A DNA stretch of 64,000 bases. It comes from G965215045 sp965215045 (GTDB lineage: Bacteria; Pseudomonadota; Gammaproteobacteria; JABABF01). The notes below the pieces were generated by a model that did not search any database, was not told the origin of the DNA, and worked only from the letters and a program-made list of their open reading frames with translations. The first letter of the stretch is position 1. Every line of letters begins with the position of its first letter. A program made the position numbers and the translations under genes. This document shows positions 31,832 to 42,000 of this stretch, one piece after another. Location: positions 248,001 through 312,000 of the forward strand of contig OZ244031.1 of the NCBI GenBank assembly GCA_965215045.1, read 5' to 3'.

Positions 31832-32983
31832 TCAACAGGCCAGTGCGAGCGGTGCAGATTGTACGCTGAGCGGTGCCGGGATGCGCGTGCGGGGCTGCAC
31901 CCGCCCCTGCAGCTGCCCGCAGGCGGCGGCCACATCTTCGCCGCGGGTGGCGCGCACAAAACTGCGGTGTCCGGCCCTTTGCAAAAGCTGCTGGAACACC
32001 CGCACCGTCTCCGGTGTCGGCCGTTGATACGCGGAGCCGGCAAAGGGATTGAACGGGATCAGGTTGATCTTGCAGGGCAGGCCCGCCAGCAGTCGCGCGA
32101 GATCCCGCGCCAGCACCGGGCTGTCATTGACGCCCGCGATCAGGGTGTATTCAAAGGTCACCAGGCGCCTTGGACGATCGAGAATTTCCAGGTAGCGCCT
32201 ACAGGCTTCCAGGACCCGGGCAATGGGATACTTGCCGTTCAGGGGCACCAGCTGCCGGCGCAGCTCGTCCGTCGGCGCATGCAGGGAGACTGCCAGTGCC
32301 GGGGCTGCGGGCAGCCGCGCCAGTTCCTCGATGGCCGGTGCCACGCCCGCCGTGCTCACGGTGATGCGCCGGCCGGGGATGCCGAAGCCCAGGTCATCGA
32401 AGAGCACGTCGATCGCCGACGCCACGTTGTCAAAATTCAGCAGCGGCTCGCCCATGCCCATCAGCACGATATTCGTGATGCGCCGTCCGGAGCCCGCCCG
32501 GAAATCTTCCAGGGCCTCGTGGGCGCGCCACACCTGGGCGATGATTTCCGCGGTGCTGAGATTGCGCTGGAAGCCCCCGGCACCGGTGGCGCAAAAACTG
32601 CAACGCAGGGCGCAACCCGCCTGGGAGGACAGGCACAGCGTGCCGCGCCCGGCCGCGGGAATAAACACCGTCTCCACCGCCGCGCCGTCCTCCAGTTGCA
32701 GCAACCACTTGCGCACGCCGTCCCGGGCGCATTGCCGGGTGGAGAATGCGGGGATGTCGATGCCGGCACTTTCCGCCAGGCGGCACCGCAGCGTCCGACC
32801 GAGTCCGGTGATGGCCGCTGTCTCGCACTGTCCCTCGTGGTACAGGGCGCGCAATATGCGCTGCCCGTGCACAGGCCGGGCACCCAGGCTGACACAGAAT
32901 TCTTCCAGTGCGGCGCGCGGCATACCCAGCAGCTCCGTGCGCACCGGCGCGCTTGCGCGGGCGTTCGCATTCAGCGGCTGCAC
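31832..32983 (-). CDS. rlmN: 23S rRNA/tRNA A2503/A37 C2-methyltransferase RlmN
   Basis: 383 aa beginning at GTG 32983, chosen because GAGGAGGAG lies just upstream; the start overlaps the ndk 3' end by 13 bp. It is a radical-SAM enzyme with cluster ligands C124, C128 and C131 in CALRCSFC. GMGEPLLNFDNV, STAGVAP, SLHAPTDELR and NLIPFNPF are family signatures. A conserved Cys in the C-terminal GEDVAAACGQL is the mechanistic methyl-carrying partner Cys. It methylates A2503 of 23S rRNA and A37 of some tRNAs (EC 2.1.1.192). Confidence 0.97.
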   Translation of the reverse strand: MQPLNANARASAPVRTELLGMPRAALEEFCVSLGARPVHGQRILRALYHEGQCETAAITGLGRTLRCRLAESAGIDIPAFSTRQCARDGVRKWLLQLEDGAAVETVFIPAAGRGTLCLSSQAGCALRCSFCATGAGGFQRNLSTAEIIAQVWRAHEALEDFRAGSGRRITNIVLMGMGEPLLNFDNVASAIDVLFDDLGFGIPGRRITVSTAGVAPAIEELARLPAAPALAVSLHAPTDELRRQLVPLNGKYPIARVLEACRRYLEILDRPRRLVTFEYTLIAGVNDSPVLARDLARLLAGLPCKINLIPFNPFAGSAYQRPTPETVRVFQQLLQRAGHRSFVRATRGEDVAAACGQLQGRVQPRTRIPAPLSVQSAPLALAC

Positions 32984-33396
32984 AACTCCTCCTCCCCGAA
33001 AAAGAAATCGATCTCCCGGCGGGCGGCGGTCTCAGAGTCAGAGCCGTGCACCGCATTGGCGTCGATGCTGCTGGCAAAATCCGCGCGGATCGTGCCCGGT
33101 GCCGCCTGCTGCGGGTCCGTGTGTCCCATCAGTTCGCGATTGCGCAAAATGGCATTTTTCCCTTCCAGCACCTGCACCACCACCGGGCCGGAACTCATGT
33201 ACTCGACCAGTTTCGGGAAAAAATCCCGTTCCCGGTGCTCGGCATAAAACGCCTGGGCGCGCTCCCGGTCCAGGTGCAGCATCTTCAATGCGATCACCCG
33301 CAGGCCGCCCTCTTCCAGGCGCTGCACGATCGCCCCGATCCGGCCCGTCTCCACCACGTCCGGCTTGATCATGGAAAGCGTCTGCTCGATGCTCAT
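32971..33396 (-). CDS. ndk: Nucleoside diphosphate kinase
   Basis: 141 aa from ATG 33396 (MSIEQTLSMIKPD). It transfers phosphate between nucleoside di- and triphosphates (EC 2.7.4.6). The phospho-His is H117 in NAVHGSDS, and R87, T93 and R104 region residues of the family (RNRELMGHTDP, PGTIRADFA) are present. The typical ARTLSIIKPD start is seen as EQTLSMIKPD. It sits between iscX and rlmN, as in many gammaproteobacteria. Confidence 0.97.
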   Translation of the reverse strand: MSIEQTLSMIKPDVVETGRIGAIVQRLEEGGLRVIALKMLHLDRERAQAFYAEHRERDFFPKLVEYMSSGPVVVQVLEGKNAILRNRELMGHTDPQQAAPGTIRADFASSIDANAVHGSDSETAARREIDFFFGEEELCSR

Positions 33397-33450
33397 ATCG
33401 CTGGCGAGGCCCCGGCGCAAAAGCTTTTAATTATATGCCCTGGCAGTGCA

Positions 33451-33645
33451 TTACTGCCGTTCTTCGAGCCAGGCCATCTGGATCGCTTCCAGGATTTTCT
33501 CCCCGCAGCGTTCGGGGTCGCCCACGAATCCCTCCAGGGCGCACACCCAGTCCCGCAGGTCGGTAAAGCGTACCGTGAGCGGGTCGATATCGGGATGGTG
33601 CTCATCCAGGGCGATGGCGATGTCATAAGTATCGTTCCAGTCCAT
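33451..33645 (-). CDS. iscX: Fe-S assembly protein IscX
   Basis: 64 aa from ATG 33645 (MDWNDTYDIAIAL). Family features are the acidic LDEHHPDIDPLTVRFTDL face that contacts IscS and GDPERCGEKILEAIQMAW at the end. IscX modulates cysteine desulfurase activity and is the last gene of standard isc operons, as here after fdx (40-bp gap). Confidence 0.96.
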   Translation of the reverse strand: MDWNDTYDIAIALDEHHPDIDPLTVRFTDLRDWVCALEGFVGDPERCGEKILEAIQMAWLEERQ

Positions 33646-33685
33646 TTTCAGCCTCTTCTCGCAGCAAAAAAATCCAACCCGCCGC

Positions 33686-34024
33686 TCAGTGGCGCTCGGC
33701 CACCATGTTGACCGTGTAGCGCGGGATCTCGATGACCAGGTCCCGGTCGGTGACCCGCGCCTGGCAGCTGAGCCGGGAACAGGGTTCCAGACCCCAGGCG
33801 CGGTCCAGGTAGTCGTCCTCCAGTTCATCGGGCATTTCCATGGAGTCGTATCCCTCGCGCACCAGCACGTGACAGGTGGTGCAGGCACAGGACATCTCGC
33901 AGGCGTGTTCGATCTGGATGTCATTGCGCAACAGCACCTCGCAGATGCTCTCGCCCTTTTCGGCTTCGACCACCGCTCCCTCGGGGCACAACTTTTCATT
34001 GGGCAGGATGACGATTTTGCTCAT
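33686..34024 (-). CDS. fdx: 2Fe-2S ferredoxin of the ISC system
   Basis: 112 aa. Cluster ligands are C42, C48 and C51 in ACEMSCACTTCH, and C87 in EPCSRLSCQ, the adrenodoxin-type spacing; the extra Cys at 46 is also usual in Isc ferredoxins. It donates electrons for cluster assembly on IscU. The start overlaps the hscA stop by 4 bp (ATGA). Confidence 0.97.
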   Translation of the reverse strand: MSKIVILPNEKLCPEGAVVEAEKGESICEVLLRNDIQIEHACEMSCACTTCHVLVREGYDSMEMPDELEDDYLDRAWGLEPCSRLSCQARVTDRDLVIEIPRYTVNMVAERH

Positions 34025-35874
34025 GCCTCCGGTTCCTCCAGGGCGCGCTCCAGCTCTTCCCCGACCAGGGCCCGTTGCACCGCTTGGTTCATGCGGCGCT
34101 CGGCGAATGCCGTCGACGCCCGGTTCAGGGACTCCACGCCGGCGCGGATTTGCGCGGCGTCCGTACCGCCCAGGAGCGCGCGCAATTCCTCCAGTCCCGA
34201 GCGCAACTCCGTGTATTCCGCCTCGCTCAACAATTCGCGACCGTCTTCTGCCAGTGCATCTTCCAGGGCGTCAGCCAACTGCCGGCCCTCGCTGTTAATC
34301 TCCTGCAGGGCGCGCGCATCGCGGTCTGCACCGGCGTGCGCAAAGGAGTCCTCCAGCATCGCCGTGACCTGTTCCTCGCTCAGGCCGTAGGAAGGCTTGA
34401 GTTCGACGCCGGTGTGCACGCCCGTCGTTTTCTCCCGCGCCGCCACGCGCAGCAGACCGTCGGCATCGATGGCGAAAGAGACTTCGATGCGCGCGGCCCC
34501 GGCACTCATCGGCGGGATGCCGCGCAATTCGAAACGCGCCAGGGAACGGCAGTCCGCCACACGCTCGCGCTCGCCCTGCAACACGTGAATGGAAATTGCC
34601 GTTTGCCCGTTGCGTGCCGTGGTGAATTCCCGCGCCAGTTGCGCCGGGATCGGGGTGTTGCGCGGAATAATGCGCTCCACGAGTTCGCCCATGATCTCGA
34701 TGCCCAGGGACAGGGGGGTGACATCCAGGAGCAAGACCTCGTCTCCGCCACCGGAGAGCAGTTCGGCCTGCAGGGCGGCACCGAAGGCGACCACGCGATC
34801 GGGGTCGACACCGCTCATCGGCGGCTTGCCGAACAACTCCTGTACCGCGCGGCGCACCGCCGGGGTGCGGGTGGCACCGCCGACCAGCACCACCTGGCGC
34901 ACCGCCGCGGCTTCCACCTCCGCATCGGCCAGGCACTGGCGACAGGTGGCGATACTTTTTTGCAACAGCGGTTCGATCAGGGCTTCCAGTTCCTCGCGAC
35001 ACAACTCACCGTGCCAGTCACCCCATTGGACGGTCGTGCTCTGCACCTCGCTGAGGTGCTCGCGAATGCCGCGCGCCGTATCCAGCAGGGTGCGCCAGTT
35101 GGCATCGCGCCGCCGGCCGCTGCGGTGCAAGATCTCCATGGCCAGGGCGCGATCGAAATCATCGCCACCCAGCGCGCTGTCCCCGCCGATGGCCAGCACC
35201 TGGAAAACGCCCTGCTGCAATTTCAACAGGGAGATGTCGAAAGTACCGCCCCCCAGATCGTAGACGGCGACCACGCCCTCCGCACCGGAATCCAGGCCGT
35301 AGGCCAGGGCGGCCGCGGTCGGTTCACTGAGCAGGCGCAAAACCTTCAGGCCCGCCAGGCGCGCCGCATCGGCGGTCGCCTTGCGCTGTGCTTCATCGAA
35401 ATAGGCGGGCACCGTGATCACCGCCCCCTCCGGCGGTTCTCCCAATGCGTTTTCGGCACGTTGTGCCAGGCAACGCAGGATCTCCGCCGACACCGTGACC
35501 GGGTTGCACTCCCCGGCCCGCGTCCGGAAATGCACCAGGCCCTCGCGCTCCTCGACAATCGGCGGGACATCCGCGGTAAAACGCGCGCTCTCCGATGTGC
35601 CGCGTCCCATGAAACGCTTCACCGAGACCAGGGTGTTGTCCGGGTCCTGGCCCGCCATGCGGCGTGCCGTCTCGCCGACCTCGACACCGCCGCCGTCCGG
35701 GTACCGCACCACCGAGGGCAGCAGGTCCTCGCCCCGTTCATCGACCAGTGCGCGCGCTTTACCGTTCTCGGCCAGGGCCGCCAGCGAGTGCGTGGTACCC
35801 AGGTCAATACCGATATTGCGCCCGGGCCCGGGTGCAGCGGCAGCACCGGGTTCCCGGATCTTCAGCAGGGCCAT
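34021..35874 (-). CDS. hscA: Fe-S specialised Hsp70 chaperone HscA
   Basis: 617 aa from ATG 35874 (MALLKIREPG). It is a DnaK-like ATPase domain with IGIDLGTTHSLAA, VYDLGGGTFDISLL and VLVGGATRTP, then a substrate-binding domain (VTPLSLGIEIMGELVE) and a helical lid. HscA binds the LPPVK loop of IscU, which is present in the IscU encoded here, and drives cluster transfer with HscB. The gene lies 4 bp after hscB and overlaps fdx. Confidence 0.97.
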   Translation of the reverse strand: MALLKIREPGAAAAPGPGRNIGIDLGTTHSLAALAENGKARALVDERGEDLLPSVVRYPDGGGVEVGETARRMAGQDPDNTLVSVKRFMGRGTSESARFTADVPPIVEEREGLVHFRTRAGECNPVTVSAEILRCLAQRAENALGEPPEGAVITVPAYFDEAQRKATADAARLAGLKVLRLLSEPTAAALAYGLDSGAEGVVAVYDLGGGTFDISLLKLQQGVFQVLAIGGDSALGGDDFDRALAMEILHRSGRRRDANWRTLLDTARGIREHLSEVQSTTVQWGDWHGELCREELEALIEPLLQKSIATCRQCLADAEVEAAAVRQVVLVGGATRTPAVRRAVQELFGKPPMSGVDPDRVVAFGAALQAELLSGGGDEVLLLDVTPLSLGIEIMGELVERIIPRNTPIPAQLAREFTTARNGQTAISIHVLQGERERVADCRSLARFELRGIPPMSAGAARIEVSFAIDADGLLRVAAREKTTGVHTGVELKPSYGLSEEQVTAMLEDSFAHAGADRDARALQEINSEGRQLADALEDALAEDGRELLSEAEYTELRSGLEELRALLGGTDAAQIRAGVESLNRASTAFAERRMNQAVQRALVGEELERALEEPEA

Positions 35875-35878
35875 GGAC

Positions 35879-36451
35879 TCAGACCTCCGCTCCCTGCAGA
35901 GCCTCGCGGATCTCCCGGGTGCGACGCTCGGTGAATTGCATTCTGCGAAACATGCGCAGTCCCTCTTCCAGCTCGTTGTTTTCGATCGCTTCTGAAAACT
36001 GCTGTTCCCACTCGGCGAATTCCCGCCCGGACTCCCGCTCCAAGGTCTGCAGTCCGGCCCGGTCCCCGGCCCCGCGCAATTCCGCCAGGTGCTCGCGCAA
36101 TTCCATCTGTTGCAACAGGAACTCCGTCTCCTCCCCGTCCACTGCACCGCCATCCACCAGGCCCAGGGAACGGCTCTCCTCTCCCTGCATCTCCACGCCC
36201 CGGCATTCCAGCAGGTGGCGGGCGCGCATCACCGGGGAACGCAGGGTTTGAAATCCCTGGTTGAACAGCCCCGCGCGTTGCGTGGCCAAGAGGCGTTCCG
36301 CTGCCGGGGCGGATACGAAACGGTCGGGGTGGACGCTCTGCTGCAGGCGGCGATAACGGCGTTCCAGTTCGACAAAATCCAGCGGGTACTGTGTCTTCAA
36401 ACCGAACAGCGCAAAGAAATTTCGTCCCTCCTTCAGCGGCTCTGCGCACAT
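35879..36451 (-). CDS. hscB: J-domain co-chaperone HscB
   Basis: 190 aa from ATG 36451, preceded by GGGAG at good spacing; an in-frame GTG at 36478 is possible. The J domain holds NFFALFGL, LERRYRRLQQSVHPDRF with the essential HPD, and a C-terminal three-helix bundle (FLLQQMELREHL) that binds IscU. It stimulates HscA ATPase. It is somewhat longer at the C-terminus than the usual 171-175 residues. Confidence 0.95.
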   Translation of the reverse strand: MCAEPLKEGRNFFALFGLKTQYPLDFVELERRYRRLQQSVHPDRFVSAPAAERLLATQRAGLFNQGFQTLRSPVMRARHLLECRGVEMQGEESRSLGLVDGGAVDGEETEFLLQQMELREHLAELRGAGDRAGLQTLERESGREFAEWEQQFSEAIENNELEEGLRMFRRMQFTERRTREIREALQGAEV

Positions 36452-36484
36452 CGGCCCGTTCTCCCGCAGCGGCGGCACACGGGC

Positions 36485-36811
36485 TCACTCCACGAAAAAG
36501 CTTTCTCCACAGCCGCACTCACCCCTGCTGTTCGGATTGTTAAAACGGATCCCCTCGTTGACACCCTCGCGGGCGAAATCCAACTCGGTGCCATCCAGGT
36601 ACGCCAGGCTCTTGGGGTCCACGTACAGGCCGATGCCGCGATCCTCGAAATGCAGGTCCTCCTGTGCCGGGGTATCGACAAATTCCAGCACGCAGGACAG
36701 GCCCGAACAGCCCGTGGTCTCGACCCGCAGACGGATGCCCACCCCGCGACCGCGCTGTTCGAGCTGGCTCTGAATATGCTGCGCGGCGGCCTCGGTCACG
36801 GTGATGCTCAT
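36485..36811 (-). CDS. iscA: A-type Fe-S carrier IscA
   Basis: 108 aa. The three A-type cysteines are present: C35 in TTGCSGLS, and C99 and C101 in GECGCGESF. It carries iron or Fe-S clusters to apo-proteins. It lies 4 bp after iscU and before hscB, the standard order. Confidence 0.97.
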   Translation of the reverse strand: MSITVTEAAAQHIQSQLEQRGRGVGIRLRVETTGCSGLSCVLEFVDTPAQEDLHFEDRGIGLYVDPKSLAYLDGTELDFAREGVNEGIRFNNPNSRGECGCGESFFVE

Positions 36812-36815
36812 GGCC

Positions 36816-37217
36816 TCAGGCTTCCTCTCCCGATGCCTCGTCCCGTTTCTTTTTCAGATCCTGGATCGCCGCGGTGATCGCGTCTTCGGCCAGCACCGAG
36901 CAGTGGATCTTGACCGGCGGCAGGGCCAGTTCTTCGGCGATGTCCGTGTTGCGGATACCCGAAGCCTGTTCCAGGGTCTTGCCCTTGACCCACTCCGTCA
37001 GCAGGGAACTCGAGGCGATGGCCGAGCCGCAGCCGTACGTCTTGAAGCGGGCGTCTTCGATCACACCCTCCTTATCGACCTTGATCTGCAGGCGCATCAC
37101 GTCCCCGCAGGCGGGAGCCCCGACCATGCCGGTGCCGACGTTGCTGTCTTTTTCATCCAGCACGCCGACGTTACGCGGATTTTCGTAGTGGTCCAAGACC
37201 TTGTTGCTGTATGCCAT
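36816..37217 (-). CDS. iscU: Fe-S scaffold protein IscU
   Basis: 133 aa. Scaffold ligands C37 (PACGD, with D39), C63 (YGCGSAIASSS) and C106 (KIHCSVLAEDAI) match the family exactly. The HscA-recognised LPPVK is at residues 99-103. The C-terminal tail (KKKRDEASGEEA) is a little longer than in E. coli. Clusters are built here from IscS sulfur. Confidence 0.98.
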   Translation of the reverse strand: MAYSNKVLDHYENPRNVGVLDEKDSNVGTGMVGAPACGDVMRLQIKVDKEGVIEDARFKTYGCGSAIASSSLLTEWVKGKTLEQASGIRNTDIAEELALPPVKIHCSVLAEDAITAAIQDLKKKRDEASGEEA

Positions 37218-37250
37218 GAGCTTGCCCTCTTAAACTCCAGCGAAAAAAAT

Positions 37251-38468
37251 TCAGTGTGTCGCCCACGAAACGGAATCGAGGTCGACGCCCGCGCGATACA
37301 TGTCCCACAGCGGGGACAGGTCGCGCAATTTTCCGATCGCCCGGCGCAATTCCTTCACCGCGTAATCCACCTCCTCCTCGGTGCTGAAGCGCCCGAAAGA
37401 AAAACGCAGGGAACTGTGCGCCAACTCGTCGTTCAGACCCAGGGCGCGCAGTACATAAGAAGGTTCCAGGCTCGCCGAGGTGCAGGCCGAACCCGAGGAC
37501 AGCCCGATGTCCTTGAGTGCCATGATCAGTGACTCCCCCTCGACGAAGTTGACACTGATGTTCAGAATGCCGGGCAGGCGCTGCTCTTTGTCCCCGTTCA
37601 GAAACAGCTGCTCTATATCGCAGACGCCTTTCCAGAAGCGTTCGCGCAGCCCCAGCAGGCGTTCACTCTCGGCACCCATTTCCCGGGCGGCGATATGGCA
37701 GGCCTCGCCCAGGCCGACGATCTGGTGCGTGGCGAGCGTGCCGGAGCGTATGCCGCGCTCATGACCGCCGCCGTGGATCTGCGCCTCCAGGCGCACCCTG
37801 GGCCGGCGGCGCACGTACAGCACGCCGATGCCCTTGGGTCCGTAGAGCTTGTGTCCGGAGAACGACAGCAGGTCAACCTGCATCTGGCTCAGGTCGACGG
37901 GAATCTTGCCGACGCTCTGGGCGGCATCGACATGAAAAATCACGCCCCGCTCCCGGGTCAGGGCACCGATGGCGGCGATATCATTGATCACGCCGATCTC
38001 GTTGTTGGCGTGCATGATCGAAACCAGCACCGTGTCCTCGCGCAAGGCTTCCGCCACTGCCTTGGAGTGAATGATGCCCTCGGGGTCCGGCTCCAGGTAG
38101 CTGATCTCAAAACCCTCGCGCTCCAGGTGGCGGCAGGTATCCAGCACCGCCTTGTGTTCAATCTTCGAAGTAATGATATGCCGGCCCTTGTTCTCGGCAT
38201 AGAAATGGGCGGCACCCTTCAGTGCCAGGTTATTCGCCTCCGTGGCACCGGAAGTCCAGACGATCTCCCGGGGGTCGGCACCGATCAGGTCCGCCACCTG
38301 CTGGCGGGCGGTCTCCACGGCCTCTTCCGCCTTCCAGCCAAACTGGTGAGAGCGGGAGGCGGGATTGCCGAACAGGCCATCCGGCCCCATGCAGCCCTGC
38401 ATCTTTTCGATCACCCGCGGGTCCACCGGGGTGGTCGCCGCGTAATCCAGATAAATTGGCAGTTTCAT
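37251..38468 (-). CDS. iscS: Cysteine desulfurase IscS
   Basis: 405-aa PLP enzyme (EC 2.8.1.7). The PLP lysine is K207 in FSGHKLYGPKG, with H105 stacking on the ring (SKIEHKA). The persulfide-forming Cys is C329 in SSGSACTSASLEPSYVL. It supplies sulfur to IscU and to tRNA thiolation. The start overlaps the iscR stop by 4 bp (ATGA). Confidence 0.98.
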   Translation of the reverse strand: MKLPIYLDYAATTPVDPRVIEKMQGCMGPDGLFGNPASRSHQFGWKAEEAVETARQQVADLIGADPREIVWTSGATEANNLALKGAAHFYAENKGRHIITSKIEHKAVLDTCRHLEREGFEISYLEPDPEGIIHSKAVAEALREDTVLVSIMHANNEIGVINDIAAIGALTRERGVIFHVDAAQSVGKIPVDLSQMQVDLLSFSGHKLYGPKGIGVLYVRRRPRVRLEAQIHGGGHERGIRSGTLATHQIVGLGEACHIAAREMGAESERLLGLRERFWKGVCDIEQLFLNGDKEQRLPGILNISVNFVEGESLIMALKDIGLSSGSACTSASLEPSYVLRALGLNDELAHSSLRFSFGRFSTEEEVDYAVKELRRAIGKLRDLSPLWDMYRAGVDLDSVSWATH

Positions 38469-38974
38469 CGGGACATCCTCGCAAAATCCCGTTCCGTCAG
38501 CTCGCGCAGCGGTGCCTGCAGCGGCACGGTCTCCGCCTGGCGACGCTGCTGACGTTCACAAATCGTGCGGATCTCACGCCGCTGCGCCAGTTGCGCCAAG
38601 CTGATCTCACCGAGAAAAGAACGGATCCGGGAACCCAGGTCCGCCCACAAGTGATGCGTCAGGCAGGTCTCGCCTCCCTGGCAGTTGCCCTCGCCACCGC
38701 AACGGGTGACATCCACCTCCTTGTCCACCGCGTGGATAATCTGCGCCACGGAAATCTGCCCGGCGGGACGAGACAGGCGGTAACCGCCGCCCGGGCCGCG
38801 CACGCTGCGCACCAGCTCGCCCTGGCGCAGGCGCAGGAAAATCTGCTCCAGGTACGAACGGGAGATGCCCTGGCGCCTGGCAATGGCCTGCAGGGAGCAC
38901 GGCGCAACGTCGGTATTCAAGGCGACATCCAGCATCGCCGTTACCGCATAACGCCCCCGGGTGGTGAGTTTCAT
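38465..38974 (-). CDS. iscR: Fe-S-sensing transcription regulator IscR
   Basis: 169-aa Rrf2-family repressor. It has a winged HTH (ISRSYLEQIFLRLRQGELVRSVRGPGGG region) and the 2Fe-2S ligands C92, C98, C104 and H107 in RCGGEGNC...ETCLTHH, at the same positions as in E. coli. With its cluster it represses the isc operon; when clusters are scarce repression lifts. A matching binding site lies 40 bp upstream. Confidence 0.97.
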   Translation of the reverse strand: MKLTTRGRYAVTAMLDVALNTDVAPCSLQAIARRQGISRSYLEQIFLRLRQGELVRSVRGPGGGYRLSRPAGQISVAQIIHAVDKEVDVTRCGGEGNCQGGETCLTHHLWADLGSRIRSFLGEISLAQLAQRREIRTICERQQRRQAETVPLQAPLRELTERDFARMSR

Positions 38975-39001
38975 TTGAGTTAGAGTCTGCTCCAGTCAGG
39001 G

Positions 39002-39038
39002 GCATTATGCCACATACCTGAGTATTTTTGTCAAGTAT
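39002..39038 (-). promoter_or_regulatory. isc promoter overlapped by a type 1 IscR site
   Basis: The 25-bp segment 39038-39014 on the minus strand matches the type 1 IscR consensus I recall (ATASYYGACTRWWWYAGTCRR... ending STAT) in 23 positions: it starts ATACTTGACA and ends CTCAGGTAT. It contains the promoter -35 TTGACA (39034-39029). The best -10 is CATAAT (39009-39004), 19 bp away, which is long. Holo-IscR bound here would block polymerase. Confidence 0.8.
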
Positions 39039-39088
39039 ATGTGAGTTCTGAGCAGAAGAGCCCGGGATGGCCCCTCTCCGTTAGCGCC

Positions 39089-42000
39089 TTAGTGCCCCGG
39101 GGAACGACGCATCGCCTCCAGGTCCCGGATATCCGTGAAGCCGTCACCGCTCACATCCAGGCACGGCAGGCGCCCCTCCACGGTGGGGGCGGTGCGCACC
39201 TCCTCGGTACATAACTCCCCCCCGGCCGGCACCCGGGCCTGCGGATACTTCTGGAAATACCTGCCCAGCTCTTCTGCCAGGTTCCCAAACCTCATGCCAT
39301 CGCCCCTGCCACCCATGCCGGGCATACTCATGGGTGCAAGCACACGAACGGTCTGCTCCGGGGCCTCCACTTCCAGGACCCGCTGGTCACCCTCCAAGGC
39401 CGCCGTGAACACCGCCGTCGTCACCGACAGCGTGTACGTCGATACCCGCTCCAGGACCATCGTCGTGCGCCCACTGCTGGCCCCGGGCCGGATATACACG
39501 GTCACCGTACTCGCCACCTCCGCCGTATCCACCACCCGGGCCTGCACCGTCACCTGCACCGTGCTGGCATCCACGCCCGACGGGGCCGCCGCATTCAATG
39601 ACAATTCCACCACGAACCCAGTGCCGGAAAACACGGGGGAGGCACTCACCGTCATGGTGCGCACCGCATAACCATGACGCGGGATCACCACCTGCACCTC
39701 CGCCGGCACCGGCCCCACGGTGTACTGCGATTCACCGCTCAAACTCAGCACCACGCTCTCCCGGGACTCCGCCCGACCATCCTCCAGGGCCCGAACCACC
39801 AGCGTTGCCGTGGCCCCATGGCCCCCGGACAGCTGCAGCGGCAACGCACTGATCAGTTCCAGGTCCTCCCCGTCCGGCGGCAGGTCCACGCTGAGCTCCA
39901 GCACTTCGTCCGACCACAGGGCTCTCTCCCCCAGGTTCATCGCCGCTATATCGAATGCCGCCTGCCGGGCTTCGGCCAGTTGCAACTGCACCGGCTCGAA
40001 ACTCAGCTCGACCTTCAGACCCGCGCGCACCAGGCCCGAAGCCGACAACTCGTCTGCGATCTCCCGCTCCGATGCCAGACCCTCCACGAAAGAGAATGCA
40101 CCCGGCAGCCCGTGGTAGACCCCGGGCGCAGACAGCAATACCTGCACACTCGCCGTGCTCCGACCCGGTGCTATCGTCAGCGGCTGCAACTCGAGCTCAC
40201 TCACCGTCACGCCGTTGAGTACCCTGTGCAACGTCACACTCCCGGTGGCCGCCACCGGGGCCACATCGTTCAGCTCCACTTCCACCGTCACCGTGCTCGC
40301 AACCGGAACCTCCGCCGGTGAAATCCGCAACCCCACCACGGCATAATCATTGCGCAGGCTGTCTTCCGACACCTGCAGGACCACGAATCCCGGAACCACA
40401 TCAATATGGAACTGGTCCCACTGCTCTTCCGGAACCAGAGGCCCGCCAAAACCCGTTCTAAAACCGAGGTCGGATGCTGAAATCCTGTACTCGCCCACGA
40501 CCCGGGGCACAAACTGGTGGCGCACAATGCGCTCACCTGGTGCCATATACAGCAGGGGTAATCGCTCCAAACGCCTCCCCATAAAACGAATATCCAAAGA
40601 CGTCAAGACCCCCATCGCCTCTACCGGCACCACCGCATTCAGCTCCACTTCCACCGTGACCATCGTCCCCGGACGCACCGAAGACGGTTTCACCGTCAAG
40701 CTCGCCGCATAGCCGTGACGTGCCACGTGAAACCGGGTGGTATCCGCAAGCACCGCAGTGCCCACATTCGCGCGCCCCCGCAACACGATCGTCTGCCAGG
40801 GTTCCGGTAGCCCATCTTCCAGCAACTCCACCGTGACCGCCGTTGTCGTACGGAGTGCATCCAATACCACTACCTGGGTGGACAAGACCACGTCCTCCCG
40901 GCCGACCACTTCCAACTGAATCCGTACCGGCTGGCGGCTCGGCAGCTGCGCAAGCCCCACTGTCAGGATCGCCGTATCGCCCTCCCGCAAAAACAACTGG
41001 TCCAGGCTCAGTGTGAGCCCCGCCGGATCCCAGGCGCGCAGGATAGTGCTGACACCCACACCCGCAGCCCCCCGCTGGTCCGTGCCGGCACCGGGGTCGG
41101 CAAACAACGCCGACACCAACTCCAGCTCGTAGGCTCCAGGCCGCACCGGACTCACGGACAGACTGCCGGTGGACTGCCCCGGGGCCAATACCAATTCCAG
41201 TCGCTCCTCTGCACCGCCGTCCTCCGCCAGTGCCGGTCTCACGCTCAGCACAGCGGCGACTGCCGACGGCACCGGGGCGTTCCATTCCAGGCGCAACTCG
41301 GCCGACCCGCCCACGCTGAGATGCCCGGGTTCCACCCCCAGGCTTTCCACTGCGTAACCGTGACGCGGAATGGCAAAATCCACCTCCCGGCTCTGCATCC
41401 GCTCACCGGTCTGTGCGGTGACCGTAATCTGCACCGGCTCCCGGGGCTCCGGCAGCCCGTCCCGGAGCACAGACACCTCCACGATACGGCTCGAAGAAAC
41501 ACGGTCCAGTCGAAATGTCATCGTCGAAAAACGCAGGTCCTCCATACGCTCTTCCGGGACCTCGAGGGTCACCGTCAGCAACCCGCCGCTCTCCAGGCCC
41601 ACACCACGGACCTCTAAACTCAGCGTGCTGCCCTCTGCGGCCTCGCCCTGCAGGGCCCCGGACAATTCCAGCAACAGGAGCGTCCCCTCCTCCAGTACCC
41701 GGAATTCCAGGCGCTCCTGGCGAATCTCCATCTCCTCCTGGTCGCCATCCAAGTATTCCCAGTCACCGAAAAATGCGAACGCGATCTTCGCAGCATGATC
41801 TCCGGCTCCCCGCAGACGGAAAATTCTTTCAACCGTATCACTCGGACCCTCCTCCGGGTCAATGAACCAATCCAGAGGCACGAGGAAACCGCCAGGGTCC
41901 CAGTGCATGCCGCTGATAAGCACAAGAGCCGGTGGCGGCGCATTCAATCGCACTATCAGGCCGGGCCTCATGCCCAGACGCGCATGCGGCACAGACAACT

